57,322 bases of DNA from Bacteroidales bacterium (GCA_029938715.1 JAOZUK010000012.1:1-57322), one strand, 5' to 3'; positions 7,364 to 16,540 are shown, numbered from the stretch's first letter. Program-made: numbers and translations. Notes: generated by a model from the letters alone, not told the origin.

Positions 7364-7645
7364 ATGGATCACGGACCAGCAGTAAAACTCGGTGTAGATC
7401 ATGCAGCGAAAAGAAAAACAAGGCTTGGCATATGGATGTTCATTTCATATACTATTCTATATGGAGTATTTGTAGCCATTGGTGTAGCCAATTATGAAGC
7501 AATGAAGATTATAGTTTTTGCAGATCTTAACCTTGCTGTAACCTACGGCTTTGGCTTAATTGTCCTTGCCATAATTATGGGACTGATTTACAATTGGAGA
7601 TGTACAAAGATTGAAAACGAAATGAATAAGGAGGGAGAGGTATGA
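7364..7645 (+). CDS. DUF485 family inner-membrane protein
   Basis: A 93-residue protein with two transmembrane segments (about residues 23-45 and 56-78) separated by a short loop, the layout of the DUF485/YjcH family. Members are almost always encoded just before an ActP-type solute symporter, in E. coli as yjcH-actP. Here the stop overlaps the start of the symporter gene in an ATGA junction, giving tight coupling. Its biochemical role is not established; a subunit or assembly helper of the transporter is the usual guess. Confidence 0.88.
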   Translation: MDHGPAVKLGVDHAAKRKTRLGIWMFISYTILYGVFVAIGVANYEAMKIIVFADLNLAVTYGFGLIVLAIIMGLIYNWRCTKIENEMNKEGEV

Positions 7646-9516
7646 TTTACGGAGTTTCATATTTAGCAATTGCCCTGTTCGTCTTTTTTGTATTGATTGT
7701 ACTGGGTTTGTCATTTTACTTTGCTAGAAAAACTAAATCTGCCAACAGTTATTTTGCTGCTGGAGGTACAATTCACTGGGCTGTAAATGGAGTAGCCTTT
7801 GCTGGTGATTATCTATCCGCAGCTTCTTTTCTGGGTATTTGCGGGATGATTGCTTTTGTAGGCTATGATGGCTTCCTCTATTCTATAGGTTACCTTGCTG
7901 GTTGGGTTGTAGCGCTTTTCCTTGTTGCCGAACCCATGAAGCGCTTAGGAAAATTTACGTTTACTGATGCCTTGGATTCAAAATTTAATTCTAAAGCCAT
8001 TCAGCTTACGGCAGCCATTAGCACATTGATTGTTTCCCTATTTTACCTGATCCCTCAGATGGTAGGTGCAGGCACCCTCGTGGAACCACTGCTTGGGCTT
8101 GACCATTGGGTTGGGGTTGTTATTGTAGGTGCAGTTGTGATTTTTATAGTTGCAACCGCAGGTATGACATCGACAACCTATGTTCAATTTATTAAAGGGG
8201 GATTACTGATCATTTTTTCTACAGTTCTTGCCATTTATATTTTTACCAACGGCTTGAACCTTAATCCCGATCATAAAAATCAAGACTATATTCAGCCCAT
8301 GACATTAACTGCTGATGATATGCAGGGCTTTACGTCGGTTTCCAATATTGATGTTGATGCTCTTTCCTTTGTAAAAATGGAAAAAGATGGCATCTATCGC
8401 TGGTTTACTAAAGACGGGGATAAGTTCGAGGAGGCTATGTCTACCACAAAAACAATTGACGGGGAAAAATTATACAATGGAGCACCAAAAGAAGAAGGAA
8501 AATTCTACCAGGTAGGCAACATGGTTACAATTATTAAGGACGGAGTGGAAGTTGAATCAACCGGGAAAGTAGGTCCTTTAAAATTTTTAAGCGTCATCAA
8601 TTCAAGCGAAATTGCACGATATGTCAAAGTTTTATTTGATGATGGTGATAATGAAGTAACTGCCTATGTTAAAACTGTAACCCCCGGCAAAGAGATGCTG
8701 ATTCCCGGCTTGAAATTTAAGATTGGAAAAGGTGCTACACCTTTATCAAAATTGAATTTCATATCTCTTATGCTTGCCTTATTCCTTGGTACAGCGTCAT
8801 TACCTCATATCCTTATCCGTTATTATACGGTCCCCAGTCAACGCGATGCCAGGAAATCTACAATTGTTGCCATTGCTGCCATCGGGTTTTTCTATGTTCT
8901 GACCATGTTTATGGGATTAGGTGCTGCAACCAATGGTGTTTTAAACCTGGAAGACGGAAATATGTCAGCCCCACTCTTAGCAAAAGCTTTTGGTGTTGGA
9001 TTATTTGCCATTATATCAGCAATAGCTTTTGCTACCATCCTGGGGACTGTGAGTGGCCTTATTGTTGCTTCATCAGGTGCCATTGCCCACGATCTGGTTG
9101 ACAGATATATGGGTAAACAGCTTTCTGATAAGGAAAAAGTGAGAGCGGGTAAAATTGCTGCAGCTTGCGTGGGTGTTGTAGCTATTATTCTGGGAATACT
9201 ATTTAAAGGGATGAATGTTTCTTTCCTTGTTGGTTGGGCTTTTGCTGTTGCAGCCTCTGCAAACCTACCGGCAATATTAATGTTGCTATTCTGGAAAAAG
9301 ACCACTGCAAAAGGTATTGCATCATCAATTATTGTTGGTATTGTAAGCGCCCTTGGTATTATAATAACGGGCCCCTCAATAAGCAAGCAATTTTTCAGGT
9401 CTGAAGGATTACATGGACTGGATTCACCGGCAATAATCTCCTTTACACTGGCATTGCTTACACTTATTATTGTGTCCTTATTAACACAGAAAGATAACGA
9501 TAAGAAGTTAGCCTAA
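7642..9516 (+). CDS. actP: ActP-type sodium:solute symporter, probable acetate/short-chain acid uptake
   Basis: A sodium:solute symporter family protein of the inner membrane with about 13 predicted helices. The SSS signatures are visible early (GVAFAGDYLSAASFLGICG; GYLAGWVVALFLVAEPMKRLGKFT) and late (LASLPHILIRYYTV-like, then the GTVSGLIVASSGAIAHDL segment). The DUF485 partner supports the ActP subgroup and hence acetate or a similar monocarboxylate. At 624 residues it is longer than E. coli ActP (549). The excess is a hydrophilic insert of roughly 140 residues (about 212-365) between two helices, which reads as a folded soluble domain. Substrate is inferred from family and neighbour. Confidence 0.88.
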   Translation: MIYGVSYLAIALFVFFVLIVLGLSFYFARKTKSANSYFAAGGTIHWAVNGVAFAGDYLSAASFLGICGMIAFVGYDGFLYSIGYLAGWVVALFLVAEPMKRLGKFTFTDALDSKFNSKAIQLTAAISTLIVSLFYLIPQMVGAGTLVEPLLGLDHWVGVVIVGAVVIFIVATAGMTSTTYVQFIKGGLLIIFSTVLAIYIFTNGLNLNPDHKNQDYIQPMTLTADDMQGFTSVSNIDVDALSFVKMEKDGIYRWFTKDGDKFEEAMSTTKTIDGEKLYNGAPKEEGKFYQVGNMVTIIKDGVEVESTGKVGPLKFLSVINSSEIARYVKVLFDDGDNEVTAYVKTVTPGKEMLIPGLKFKIGKGATPLSKLNFISLMLALFLGTASLPHILIRYYTVPSQRDARKSTIVAIAAIGFFYVLTMFMGLGAATNGVLNLEDGNMSAPLLAKAFGVGLFAIISAIAFATILGTVSGLIVASSGAIAHDLVDRYMGKQLSDKEKVRAGKIAAACVGVVAIILGILFKGMNVSFLVGWAFAVAASANLPAILMLLFWKKTTAKGIASSIIVGIVSALGIIITGPSISKQFFRSEGLHGLDSPAIISFTLALLTLIIVSLLTQKDNDKKLA

Positions 9517-9551
9517 CATTGTAGTATTAAATTCTATTTTGACAGCAGGCA

Positions 9552-9579
9552 AACAGAAGGTGCCCGGGCACCTTCTGTT
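9552..9579. terminator. perfect 28-nt palindrome between actP and the porin gene
   Basis: AACAGAAGGTGCCC at 9552-9565 is followed directly by its exact reverse complement to 9579. It can form a strong hairpin and lies 35 nt after the actP stop, so it is probably a terminator or transcript stabiliser. No T-run follows on either strand, so it is not a standard intrinsic terminator, and a binding site is possible. Confidence 0.5.
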
Positions 9580-9624
9580 ATGGCCGCACAAAGAATTCTC
9601 AAGCAAGAAATAAAATCCTAGATC

Positions 9625-10884
9625 ATGAAAAAGCACTTCATTATGGCACTGGCTCTTCTTTCTACAGTCACAGCCAGTTCCCAGGAAAAGGAAGAATCCA
9701 AGTTTGGCGTAAAATTCTCCGGCTTTGTAAAAAATGATTTCTTCTGGGATACCAGACAGACCATCTCAGCCAGAGAGGGACACTTCCTCCTATGGCCCAC
9801 TCCAGTAAACCTGGATGAAAATGGAGAGGATATCTATAAAAAGGCCAGCTTTAACTTTCTGGCCATCCAATCCAGATTGAGTGCAAAACTCACAGGACCC
9901 GATGCCCTTGGCGCCAAGACATCCGGTTTAATTGAAGGGGACTTCTTTGCCCAGGCCAATGTCAACACTAACCTCTTTCGGCTTCGCCATGCATTCGTGA
10001 AGCTAAACTGGGACCATACGGAAGTGATGGCGGGACAATACTGGAATCCATTGTTTGTCACATCTTGTTTCCCCGGGACCGTCTCCTTTAACACCGGGAC
10101 CCCCTTGCAATCCTTTGCCAGGAATCCCCAGGTGCGTGTGACTTACAAGACAAATGGATTTAGTCTTCTGGCGGCTGCGTTGGGCCAACGCGACTACTCC
10201 TCTGTGGGCCCCTTGGGGGCAAGTTCGCACTACTTAAGAAACTCAGCTGTGCCTGAGATGCAGGTGCAGGTGCACTACGAAACCAGCAATGAAGATGGTA
10301 TGAATATCGTGGCAGGTGCAGGAGCAGCCTATAAAACCATTGTGCCCCGGCTTTCCAGCTCACCTGTTGAGGGAGTTACCTACAAAGTCGATGAAAAAGT
10401 TGGAGGCCTTACTGCCATGGCCTTTTCTAAGCTCACCACCAAGCCCATTACTGCCAAACTGCAGGTGCGCTATGGTGAGAACATCGCCGACCTGTTGGGA
10501 ATCAGTGGATTTGCAGCCACTGGGATTACTGACGTAACTACGGGTGAGCGTTCCTATGCTCCGCTTAAGAGTATGACTTTCTGGGCTGAGGTGCATAGCA
10601 ATGGCAATCCCCAGGTGGGTATTTTTGGCGGACTTACAAGCAACAATGGAATCAATGAAACTATCCTGACAACGGTCCCAGTATATGGCAGAGGGACCAC
10701 CATCAGGAGGCTTTACAGGATTGCCCCAAGGATCATATACAATATGGGCAAATTAAGGCTGGCCGCGGAGGTGGAATACACCAGTGCTGCCTACGGGGAC
10801 AATTACGATGAATTCTACATCCCTGCCGACCTTACCCTTGCTACGAACCTAAGGGTACTGACAGCCGTATACTACTTTTTCTAA
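9625..10884 (+). CDS. outer-membrane porin, DcaP-like
   Basis: The 419-residue product has a signal peptide ending TASSQ. The mature chain is built of alternating beta strands with aromatic girdles and ends in the strand TNLRVLTAVYYFF, whose terminal Phe is the usual BAM recognition residue. The pattern KFSGFVKNDFFWDTRQ at the start and the long turn-rich strands resemble DcaP-type trimeric porins. Position after the acetate symporter suggests it may pass small organic acids across the outer membrane, but this is inference. Its stop codon overlaps that of the convergent uvrA gene, leaving no space for a terminator. Confidence 0.75.
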   Translation: MKKHFIMALALLSTVTASSQEKEESKFGVKFSGFVKNDFFWDTRQTISAREGHFLLWPTPVNLDENGEDIYKKASFNFLAIQSRLSAKLTGPDALGAKTSGLIEGDFFAQANVNTNLFRLRHAFVKLNWDHTEVMAGQYWNPLFVTSCFPGTVSFNTGTPLQSFARNPQVRVTYKTNGFSLLAAALGQRDYSSVGPLGASSHYLRNSAVPEMQVQVHYETSNEDGMNIVAGAGAAYKTIVPRLSSSPVEGVTYKVDEKVGGLTAMAFSKLTTKPITAKLQVRYGENIADLLGISGFAATGITDVTTGERSYAPLKSMTFWAEVHSNGNPQVGIFGGLTSNNGINETILTTVPVYGRGTTIRRLYRIAPRIIYNMGKLRLAAEVEYTSAAYGDNYDEFYIPADLTLATNLRVLTAVYYFF

Positions 10885-13670
10885 TTGAGTTTGGGCCTGA
10901 GGTAGCTGCCTGTATGTGAGCCGGTTTCGGGGATATCTTCCGGAACACCCTCGAAAACAATATGACCTCCCTGGTCGCCCCCTTCAGGACCCAGATCTAT
11001 GATCCAATCTGCATATTTGATCACTTCCAGATTGTGCTCTATCACAAGGACAGTATGTCCCTTCTCAAGCAACGATTCCAGGGAGGAAAGCAAAAGTGAA
11101 ATATCGTGCATATGCAGACCGGTGGTGGGTTCATCAAAAATAAAGAGAACCCGCTCATCATCCGACTCTTTGCTCAGAAAATAGGCCAGTTTAATGCGTT
11201 GGCTCTCACCCCCACTAAGTGTGCTTGACGATTGCCCCAGTTTCACATAACCCAGCCCAACCCGTTGTAAAGGGGTTAGCTTCTTTACGATCCTTCTCTC
11301 CGAGGAATTTTGCTCCTCTCCAAAAAACTCAATGGCTTCATTTATGGTCATCTCCAATATATCAAAGATACTCCTCTCCCTGTAGGTAACATTCAGTATC
11401 TCATCTTTGTATCGTTTGCCATGACAGTTGTCGCAAATAAGTCTGACATCTGCCATGAACTGCATTTCCACTTTTATCTCTCCTTCACCCTGGCACTCCT
11501 CACATCTTCCCCCATCGATATTGAATGAAAAATGGGAGGCCTTATATCCATTGATTTTGGAGGCCTGCTGACTGGCATAGAGTTTCCGGATCTCATCAAA
11601 TGCTTTCAGGTAGGTAACAGGATTCGACCTGGAAGATTTCCCAATTGGATTCTGGTCCACAAATTCAACCCGATCTATCAGGTGAAGATCCCCGTTCAGC
11701 ACATCGTGTTTACCTGGTTTCTCACCTGCCCCATGTAGTCGTTTATTCATCGCGGGGTATAAAATAGATCTTACCAGGCTCGATTTTCCCGATCCGCTTA
11801 CTCCTGTTACTACTGTGAAAATGTTTAGTGGGAACTTCACATTAATCCCAGTCAGGTTATTTTCTCTTGCCCCTTTCAGTTCCAGGTAGTTGTTCCATTT
11901 TCTCCTGTTTGCAGGTACTTGAATCATCTCAATGCCATTCATGTACTTGGCTGTCAGACTATTTTCTTCCTTAAGAAGTTCCTTATGCCCACCCTGGAAA
12001 ACAACTTCACCTCCATGTCTTCCAGCCATAGGCCCCATATCAATCACATGATCGGCCGATTTGATGATCTCTTCATCATGTTCAACAATCACCACCGTAT
12101 TTCCCAGTTCCTGCAACTCCTTCAGCACCCCTATCAACTGTTCTGTATCACGGGAATGAAGACCAATACTGGGTTCATCCAGAATATAGAGTGAGCCCAC
12201 GAGGCTGCTTCCCAGGGAAGTGGCCAGGTTAATTCTCTGACTTTCGCCCCCGGAAAGGGTTGAAGAGAGTCTGTTAAGGGTTAAATAACCAAGTCCGACA
12301 TTGGTTAAAAAACTGATCCTGCTATTGATCTCCTTTAGCAACCGCTCTGAGACTTTAATATCCTTTTTTGGAAGTTTAAGTTCACTGAAATAGGTTTCCA
12401 TATCAGTGATTGGAAGCTTCACCAGCTCGCTGATTATTTTGCCACCCACTTTCACATAACCGGCCTCCTTTCTAAGGCGACTGCCATTGCACTCCGGACA
12501 GATGGTCTTCCCGCGATACCGGGAGAGCATGACCCTGTACTGAATTTTATATTTTTTCTCTTCCAGGTGTTTAAAAAAGCGGTTGATACCCCTGAAATAC
12601 CTGTTTCCTTTCCAGAGCAAACTTCGATCTTCTTCGGTCAACTGGAAATAGGGTGTATGAATGGGAAAGTCAAGTTGATCTGCTTTCATCACCAGCTTTT
12701 CCTTCCACCTTTTCATCTTCTCCCCTTTCCAGCAAACAACGGCATCGTCATAAACCGACAATCGCTTATCGGGAATAACCAGGTCCTCATCAATCCCCAT
12801 CACCTTACCATAGCCTTCGCAGGCAGGGCATGCCCCCAACGGATTATTAAAGCTGAACAGGTGCTCTGAGGGCTCGTCAAATTCCATCCCGTCTGCTTCA
12901 AACCTGGTGGAAAACTCCTCCGATTCAAGATTTTCAGGATTCCATATTATACAATGGCCATGGCCTATTTGCAAAGCTGTCTGAACAGAATCACCGAACC
13001 TGCTAACTGACTCACTGTCTCTCTGTACCACCACCCTGTCAACCACAAGATTTAACAGGAAATTCTCTTTGTTCTCCCTATGTCCCTTCAGTGTATCCAG
13101 CTCCACAATCTCGTTACCCACAAGGGCACGGGTCATGCCCTGCTGAATGAAGATATCCAGCTGATAATCCAGCTCCTTTTCTGCATTTAGACAAACGGTT
13201 GAAAGGATAACCAGGCGCCTCTCCTCATCCTGTGCAAGGATATAATCCACCACATCGGTAACTGTATGTCGCTTGACCAGTTTTCCTGATACGGGTGAAT
13301 AGGTTTTGCCTATCCTGGCAAACAGGAGCTTTATGTAGTCATATATTTCTGTGGAAGTCCCAACCGTTGAACGGGGGTTGCGCGAATTTACCCTTTGTTC
13401 AAGGGCCACTGCCGGAGGGATTCCATGAATGAAGTCCACATCCGGCTTATTAATACGGCCCAGAAATTGCCTGGCGTAGGCTGACAAACTTTCCACATAG
13501 CGTCTCTGACCTTCGGCATAGAGCGTATCAAATGCAAGAGATGATTTACCTGAGCCCGACAGTCCTGTAATCACCACCATCTGATCCCTGGGAATGCGCA
13601 GTTCAATGTTTTTCAGGTTGTGAACACGCGCTCCTTTAATATGTATTTCTTGATCGTTAATGATTGGCAT
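10881..13670 (-). CDS. uvrA: excinuclease ABC subunit A
   Basis: The damage-recognition ATPase of nucleotide excision repair. I place the start at the Met at 13670 (MPIINDQEIHIKGARVHNLKN), the family's normal beginning; 13 extra in-frame residues upstream do not match. The two ABC modules are complete: Walker A GLSGSGKSSLAF near residue 34 and GVSGSGKSSLVR near residue 640, with LSGGESQRI signatures in both halves and both LDEPS/FDEPT Walker B segments. Zinc modules are visible at CPACEGYG…CPECNGSRL and CEECQGEGEI…CDNCHGKRY. The 929 residues match canonical UvrA rather than a shortened paralogue. It is convergent with the porin gene, with overlapping stop codons. Confidence 0.96.
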   Translation of the reverse strand: MPIINDQEIHIKGARVHNLKNIELRIPRDQMVVITGLSGSGKSSLAFDTLYAEGQRRYVESLSAYARQFLGRINKPDVDFIHGIPPAVALEQRVNSRNPRSTVGTSTEIYDYIKLLFARIGKTYSPVSGKLVKRHTVTDVVDYILAQDEERRLVILSTVCLNAEKELDYQLDIFIQQGMTRALVGNEIVELDTLKGHRENKENFLLNLVVDRVVVQRDSESVSRFGDSVQTALQIGHGHCIIWNPENLESEEFSTRFEADGMEFDEPSEHLFSFNNPLGACPACEGYGKVMGIDEDLVIPDKRLSVYDDAVVCWKGEKMKRWKEKLVMKADQLDFPIHTPYFQLTEEDRSLLWKGNRYFRGINRFFKHLEEKKYKIQYRVMLSRYRGKTICPECNGSRLRKEAGYVKVGGKIISELVKLPITDMETYFSELKLPKKDIKVSERLLKEINSRISFLTNVGLGYLTLNRLSSTLSGGESQRINLATSLGSSLVGSLYILDEPSIGLHSRDTEQLIGVLKELQELGNTVVIVEHDEEIIKSADHVIDMGPMAGRHGGEVVFQGGHKELLKEENSLTAKYMNGIEMIQVPANRRKWNNYLELKGARENNLTGINVKFPLNIFTVVTGVSGSGKSSLVRSILYPAMNKRLHGAGEKPGKHDVLNGDLHLIDRVEFVDQNPIGKSSRSNPVTYLKAFDEIRKLYASQQASKINGYKASHFSFNIDGGRCEECQGEGEIKVEMQFMADVRLICDNCHGKRYKDEILNVTYRERSIFDILEMTINEAIEFFGEEQNSSERRIVKKLTPLQRVGLGYVKLGQSSSTLSGGESQRIKLAYFLSKESDDERVLFIFDEPTTGLHMHDISLLLSSLESLLEKGHTVLVIEHNLEVIKYADWIIDLGPEGGDQGGHIVFEGVPEDIPETGSHTGSYLRPKLN

Positions 13671-13819
13671 AATTATTGAGCCTAAAAGTACTATATTTTG
13701 TAATAACAATTATTTTTACTTAATTGCAACGTTTAGTAATTATACTCGTTTAACTAGTATTAACAATAACCACCCGCCTATAGGAAAACCTTTACGCTTA
13801 ACCAACAGGAACGACAATT

Positions 13820-14410
13820 TTGAAAGAGAATTTAGTGAACGACCAAGAATTGGTTCAAGCATATATCAAAGGTGACCAGTCAGCCATTGAGATTTTAATT
13901 AACCGACATCGGAGCAAGGTGTATACTTACATATTGCTTACCATTAAGAATCAGCAGCTGGCAGAAGATCTTTTCCAGGAGACTTTTATTAAAGTGATCC
14001 AGTCACTCCGAGGAGGTAAATACAGGGATAATGGAAGATTCCTCTCCTGGGTGATACGAATTGCCCATAACCTGATTATAGATCATTTCAGGAAAGAGAA
14101 ACAGATGAATTCAGTTTCCAATGATGATTCGGAAGTTGACCTGTTTAACAGCAAGAAATTATCTGACAGCAACATTGAGGAAATCATTGTCAACAGCCAG
14201 ATTAAAGCTGAGATCCGGACTTTGATCAACGAGCTTCCTGATGATCAGCGTGAAGTGGTTTTACTCAGGCATTACGGAGGGCTCAGTTTTAAAGAGATTG
14301 CAGATCAGACCGATGTAAGCATCAATACAGCCCTTGGAAGAATGCGATACGCATTGATCAATCTTAGAAAGTTTATTAAGGAAAAAGACCTTTCACTTAC
14401 GGTTTATTAA
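13820..14410 (+). CDS. ECF-type RNA polymerase sigma factor
   Basis: A 196-residue sigma-70 family protein with only regions 2 and 4. Region 2 spans residues about 18-90 (AIEILINRHRSKVYTYIL, QLAEDLFQETFIKVIQ, FLSWVIRIAHNLIIDHFRK). Region 4 spans about 132-185 with the helix-turn-helix LSFKEIADQTDVSINTALGRMRYAL. The likely start is TTG at 13820, since no ATG is available before conserved sequence; a GTG at 13835 is an alternative. No anti-sigma factor or FecR gene adjoins it, unlike many Bacteroidota ECF factors; the following small ORF is the only same-strand neighbour. Target genes cannot be told from the window. Confidence 0.9.
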   Translation: MKENLVNDQELVQAYIKGDQSAIEILINRHRSKVYTYILLTIKNQQLAEDLFQETFIKVIQSLRGGKYRDNGRFLSWVIRIAHNLIIDHFRKEKQMNSVSNDDSEVDLFNSKKLSDSNIEEIIVNSQIKAEIRTLINELPDDQREVVLLRHYGGLSFKEIADQTDVSINTALGRMRYALINLRKFIKEKDLSLTVY

Positions 14411-14479
14411 GAATCTTTCACTTTTTTTTACAATAATCCATCCGGTTAGGCGTTCTATAGAAGAAAACCTAATTTAAAA

Positions 14480-14665
14480 TTGCCTATGGTAAAAGTTTCT
14501 ACCCTATTTCACCGGGTGGATGGATTTAATAAAATTAATCATACATCCCATATCCCGGACATTCTGGATCAAGACTTAGAAGACAACTTCCTGCACAAAG
14601 TGCTGGAACCATTGCTTTTCGATCCAGGCGACAAACTGGTACAAACCGTTTTAAACAAGATTTGA
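14480..14665 (+). CDS. small protein after the sigma factor gene, unknown function
   Basis: A 61-codon frame (start ATG at 14480 or 14486) ends exactly at the base of a strong terminator and fills most of the space between the sigma factor and rsmE. The product is acidic, with the segment DILDQDLEDNFLHKVLEPLLFDPGDKLVQTVLNKI predicted as helices and no membrane segment. The codon composition looks like that of its neighbours and the position ahead of a terminator argues for a real gene. I recognise no family. It might regulate the sigma factor, but nothing in the sequence shows this. Confidence 0.55.
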   Translation: MPMVKVSTLFHRVDGFNKINHTSHIPDILDQDLEDNFLHKVLEPLLFDPGDKLVQTVLNKI

Positions 14666-14693
14666 AAAAAGGGCCTTTGCGGGCCCTTTTTTT
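14665..14693. terminator. bidirectional intrinsic terminator
   Basis: A run of six A, then GGGCC, a short TTTGCG loop, GGCCC and seven T form a hairpin with an A-run on one side and a T-run on the other. It can stop transcription of the small ORF on the plus strand and of rsmE on the minus strand. Confidence 0.9.
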
Positions 14694-14715
14694 GTAGAAT
14701 AGAGTCATATGCCTT

Positions 14716-15417
14716 TTACATATGTGCAAGAAGTTGAACAGCCGCAGTTACATATACTCCTGCTGTCTCTGTTCTCAGCCTTGATTGGCCCATATGAAAA
14801 GGTGTAAATCCTGCATCTATGGCTGACTCAATTTCAGCCTCCGTGAAATCGCCTTCAGGTCCAATTAAGATGGTGTAGCTTCCTATCCGATCCAGGTCTG
14901 CTATTCCTTTGCGATCAGTGGGATAACAATGTGCGATCCCTTTCACACCCTCCCGTTCAACAGCCAGGAAATCTTCAATCTTTGCAGGTGGATTAAGAAT
15001 AGGTAAGTAAGCCTTCAGGGACTGTTTCATAGCCGATACCAGGATCCGTTCCAACCGTTCTTCTTTTACCTGTTTCCGTTCGGTTCTGTGGCATAGAAGC
15101 GGGGTAATTTCCGTAATTCCGATCTCAGTAGCCTTCTCAAGAAACCACTCAAAGCGATCCATATTTTTGGTGGGAGATATGGCCAGGTGTAGGTGATATG
15201 ATAAAGGCTGGTAATCAGGAGTAAACCTTTGAATCTGCAAAAGACATCTCTTGGGATGGTCATCCTCAATAACAGCCTCGTACCAGCCCCCCCTCCCATC
15301 GATCAGGATCACAGGATCACCTTTAAGCAATCTGAGTACCCGAATGGCATGTTTTGACTCTTTCTCATCCAGTAGAAAAACATCCCCTTCAATATGTGGG
15401 CTGTAAAAGAGGTTCAT
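14716..15417 (-). CDS. rsmE: 16S rRNA (uracil-1498-N3)-methyltransferase
   Basis: Methylates U1498 in helix 44 of 16S rRNA with S-adenosylmethionine. The 233-residue protein has an N-terminal PUA-like domain (MNLFYSPHIEGDVFLLDEKESKHAIRV region) and a C-terminal SPOUT knot with the family signatures LIGPEGDFTEAEI near residues 182-194 and LRTETA near residues 216-221. Length is normal. It is monocistronic on the minus strand, bounded by the shared terminator at its 3' end and by a 232-nt spacer upstream. Confidence 0.95.
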   Translation of the reverse strand: MNLFYSPHIEGDVFLLDEKESKHAIRVLRLLKGDPVILIDGRGGWYEAVIEDDHPKRCLLQIQRFTPDYQPLSYHLHLAISPTKNMDRFEWFLEKATEIGITEITPLLCHRTERKQVKEERLERILVSAMKQSLKAYLPILNPPAKIEDFLAVEREGVKGIAHCYPTDRKGIADLDRIGSYTILIGPEGDFTEAEIESAIDAGFTPFHMGQSRLRTETAGVYVTAAVQLLAHM

Positions 15418-15539
15418 GGTAAAGATTTGAACTTAAAAATAGTAACTTTATTCATTACCAAGACTAAGTCCTCATATTTAGACTGTAAACTAAGCAAATA
15501 GATATTCCAGTTTATATATACAAAGGCAGCATTGACTCT

Positions 15540-15559
15540 CCCCGCAGCAAGCTGCGGGG
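15540..15559. repeat. short GC-rich hairpin in the rsmE/15650 spacer
   Basis: CCCCGCAGC and GCTGCGGGG form a perfect 9-bp inverted repeat separated by two bases. It stands out as GC-rich in an AT-rich spacer and is not followed by a T-run. It lies 30 nt before a second, longer hairpin. Confidence 0.6.
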
Positions 15560-15589
15560 AATCATCGATTAATATATTATTTTATCTGT

Positions 15590-15628
15590 GCTCGCTAACC
15601 CCGAAGTAGAACTTCAGGATTAGCGAGC
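15590..15628 (+). promoter_or_regulatory. long imperfect hairpin just before the 15650 gene
   Basis: GCTCGCTAA (15590-15598) pairs with TTAGCGAGC (15620-15628), and the interior continues the helix (GAAGT with ACTTC around an AGA loop) with two mismatched positions. The element ends 21 nt before the ATG at 15650, so it would sit in the 5' untranslated leader and could hide or expose the start. It could also be a mobile repeat of REP type. Confidence 0.5.
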
Positions 15629-15649
15629 GTAATTCAAACAATAAACAAG

Positions 15650-16540
15650 ATGAACAGACGGAGATTTATTCAGCGTACAGGCCTCGCCACAGGAGCCCTT
15701 TTAACAGCTCCTTCCCTTTTACCTGCTTGCTCATCATCAGATCCCATGTCACGTATTGGGCTGACAACTGTAGTATTTCGGAAGCGCTTTGTCAGCACCA
15801 ATCCGGAGGCTTCTGGCGATCTGCTTACCCTTGAAAAGATCCCCCAATACTTACAGGACCGATTTGGCATCTATCAGCCTGAATTCTGGTCGGAGCATTT
15901 TGAATCGAGAGAGCCATCCTACCTAAAGGGCCTTAAGGAAGCATTGGATAAAGCACACTGCACCCTACTCAACATCCAGGCCGACACCCCTGGCAAGGAC
16001 ATGTCTGATCCGGGACATAGTCATCTTGCTGTAGAGGAGATCAAGGAATGGATCGATGTGGGAGCCTTCCTGGGAGCAAAGATGGTCCGGGGCAGCTTTA
16101 TGAGGTATTCCCTGGAAGAGGGGATCAGATCCACTAAAAAACTGGTGAACTATGCCGCCAGCAAGGGGTTAACTTTCTTGTCTGAGAATCATTTCGACCT
16201 GATGTCGGAACCTGAGAAACACACTCAAGTGGCCAAAGAGGTGAACAGCAAGAATTTCGGCTTACTGGCCGATTTTGGGAACTACCCGGAAAGCACTGAC
16301 AAATATGAAGCATTGAAGCTGATTGCGCCATATACCCGCCTGGTGTCAGCCAAGACCCATGGTTACGATAAAAACTATGAGCATACCGGCTTTGATTTTG
16401 ACCGCTGTGTGAGGATCATGGAAGAAGGCGGTTTCAAAGGGGTCTATTCGCTGGAACAGTGGGAGGGCGGATTGCCAGATTATGATTATGAAAAGATCGT
16501 TGACTGGATGATCAGGCATGTAAAAGCCAACCTGAGCTAG
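15650..16540 (+). CDS. Tat-exported sugar phosphate isomerase/epimerase-like TIM-barrel protein
   Basis: The 296-residue product opens with a twin-arginine signal (MNRRRFIQRTG, then a hydrophobic stretch) and a lipobox-like LLPAC, so it is probably a folded lipoprotein exported by Tat. The remainder is a xylose-isomerase-like/AP-endonuclease-2 barrel: the metal-ligand candidates are in LSENHFDL (near residue 180), LLADFGNYP (near 205), SAKTHGYD (near 230) and the late SLEQWEGG. Proteins of this type act on sugars or inositols in Bacteroidota carbohydrate loci; the substrate is unknown. The following phosphoesterase gene starts 34 nt later on the same strand. Confidence 0.82.
   Translation: MNRRRFIQRTGLATGALLTAPSLLPACSSSDPMSRIGLTTVVFRKRFVSTNPEASGDLLTLEKIPQYLQDRFGIYQPEFWSEHFESREPSYLKGLKEALDKAHCTLLNIQADTPGKDMSDPGHSHLAVEEIKEWIDVGAFLGAKMVRGSFMRYSLEEGIRSTKKLVNYAASKGLTFLSENHFDLMSEPEKHTQVAKEVNSKNFGLLADFGNYPESTDKYEALKLIAPYTRLVSAKTHGYDKNYEHTGFDFDRCVRIMEEGGFKGVYSLEQWEGGLPDYDYEKIVDWMIRHVKANLS

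Noticed and set aside
9552-9579. Standard intrinsic terminator
   Set aside because: The palindrome is perfect but lacks a T-run on either strand, so it is listed only as a possible terminator.
13671-13709. Longer uvrA start at 13709
   Set aside because: The 13 extra residues are hydrophobic and unlike UvrA N-termini, while MPIINDQEIHIKGARVHNLKN at 13670 fits.
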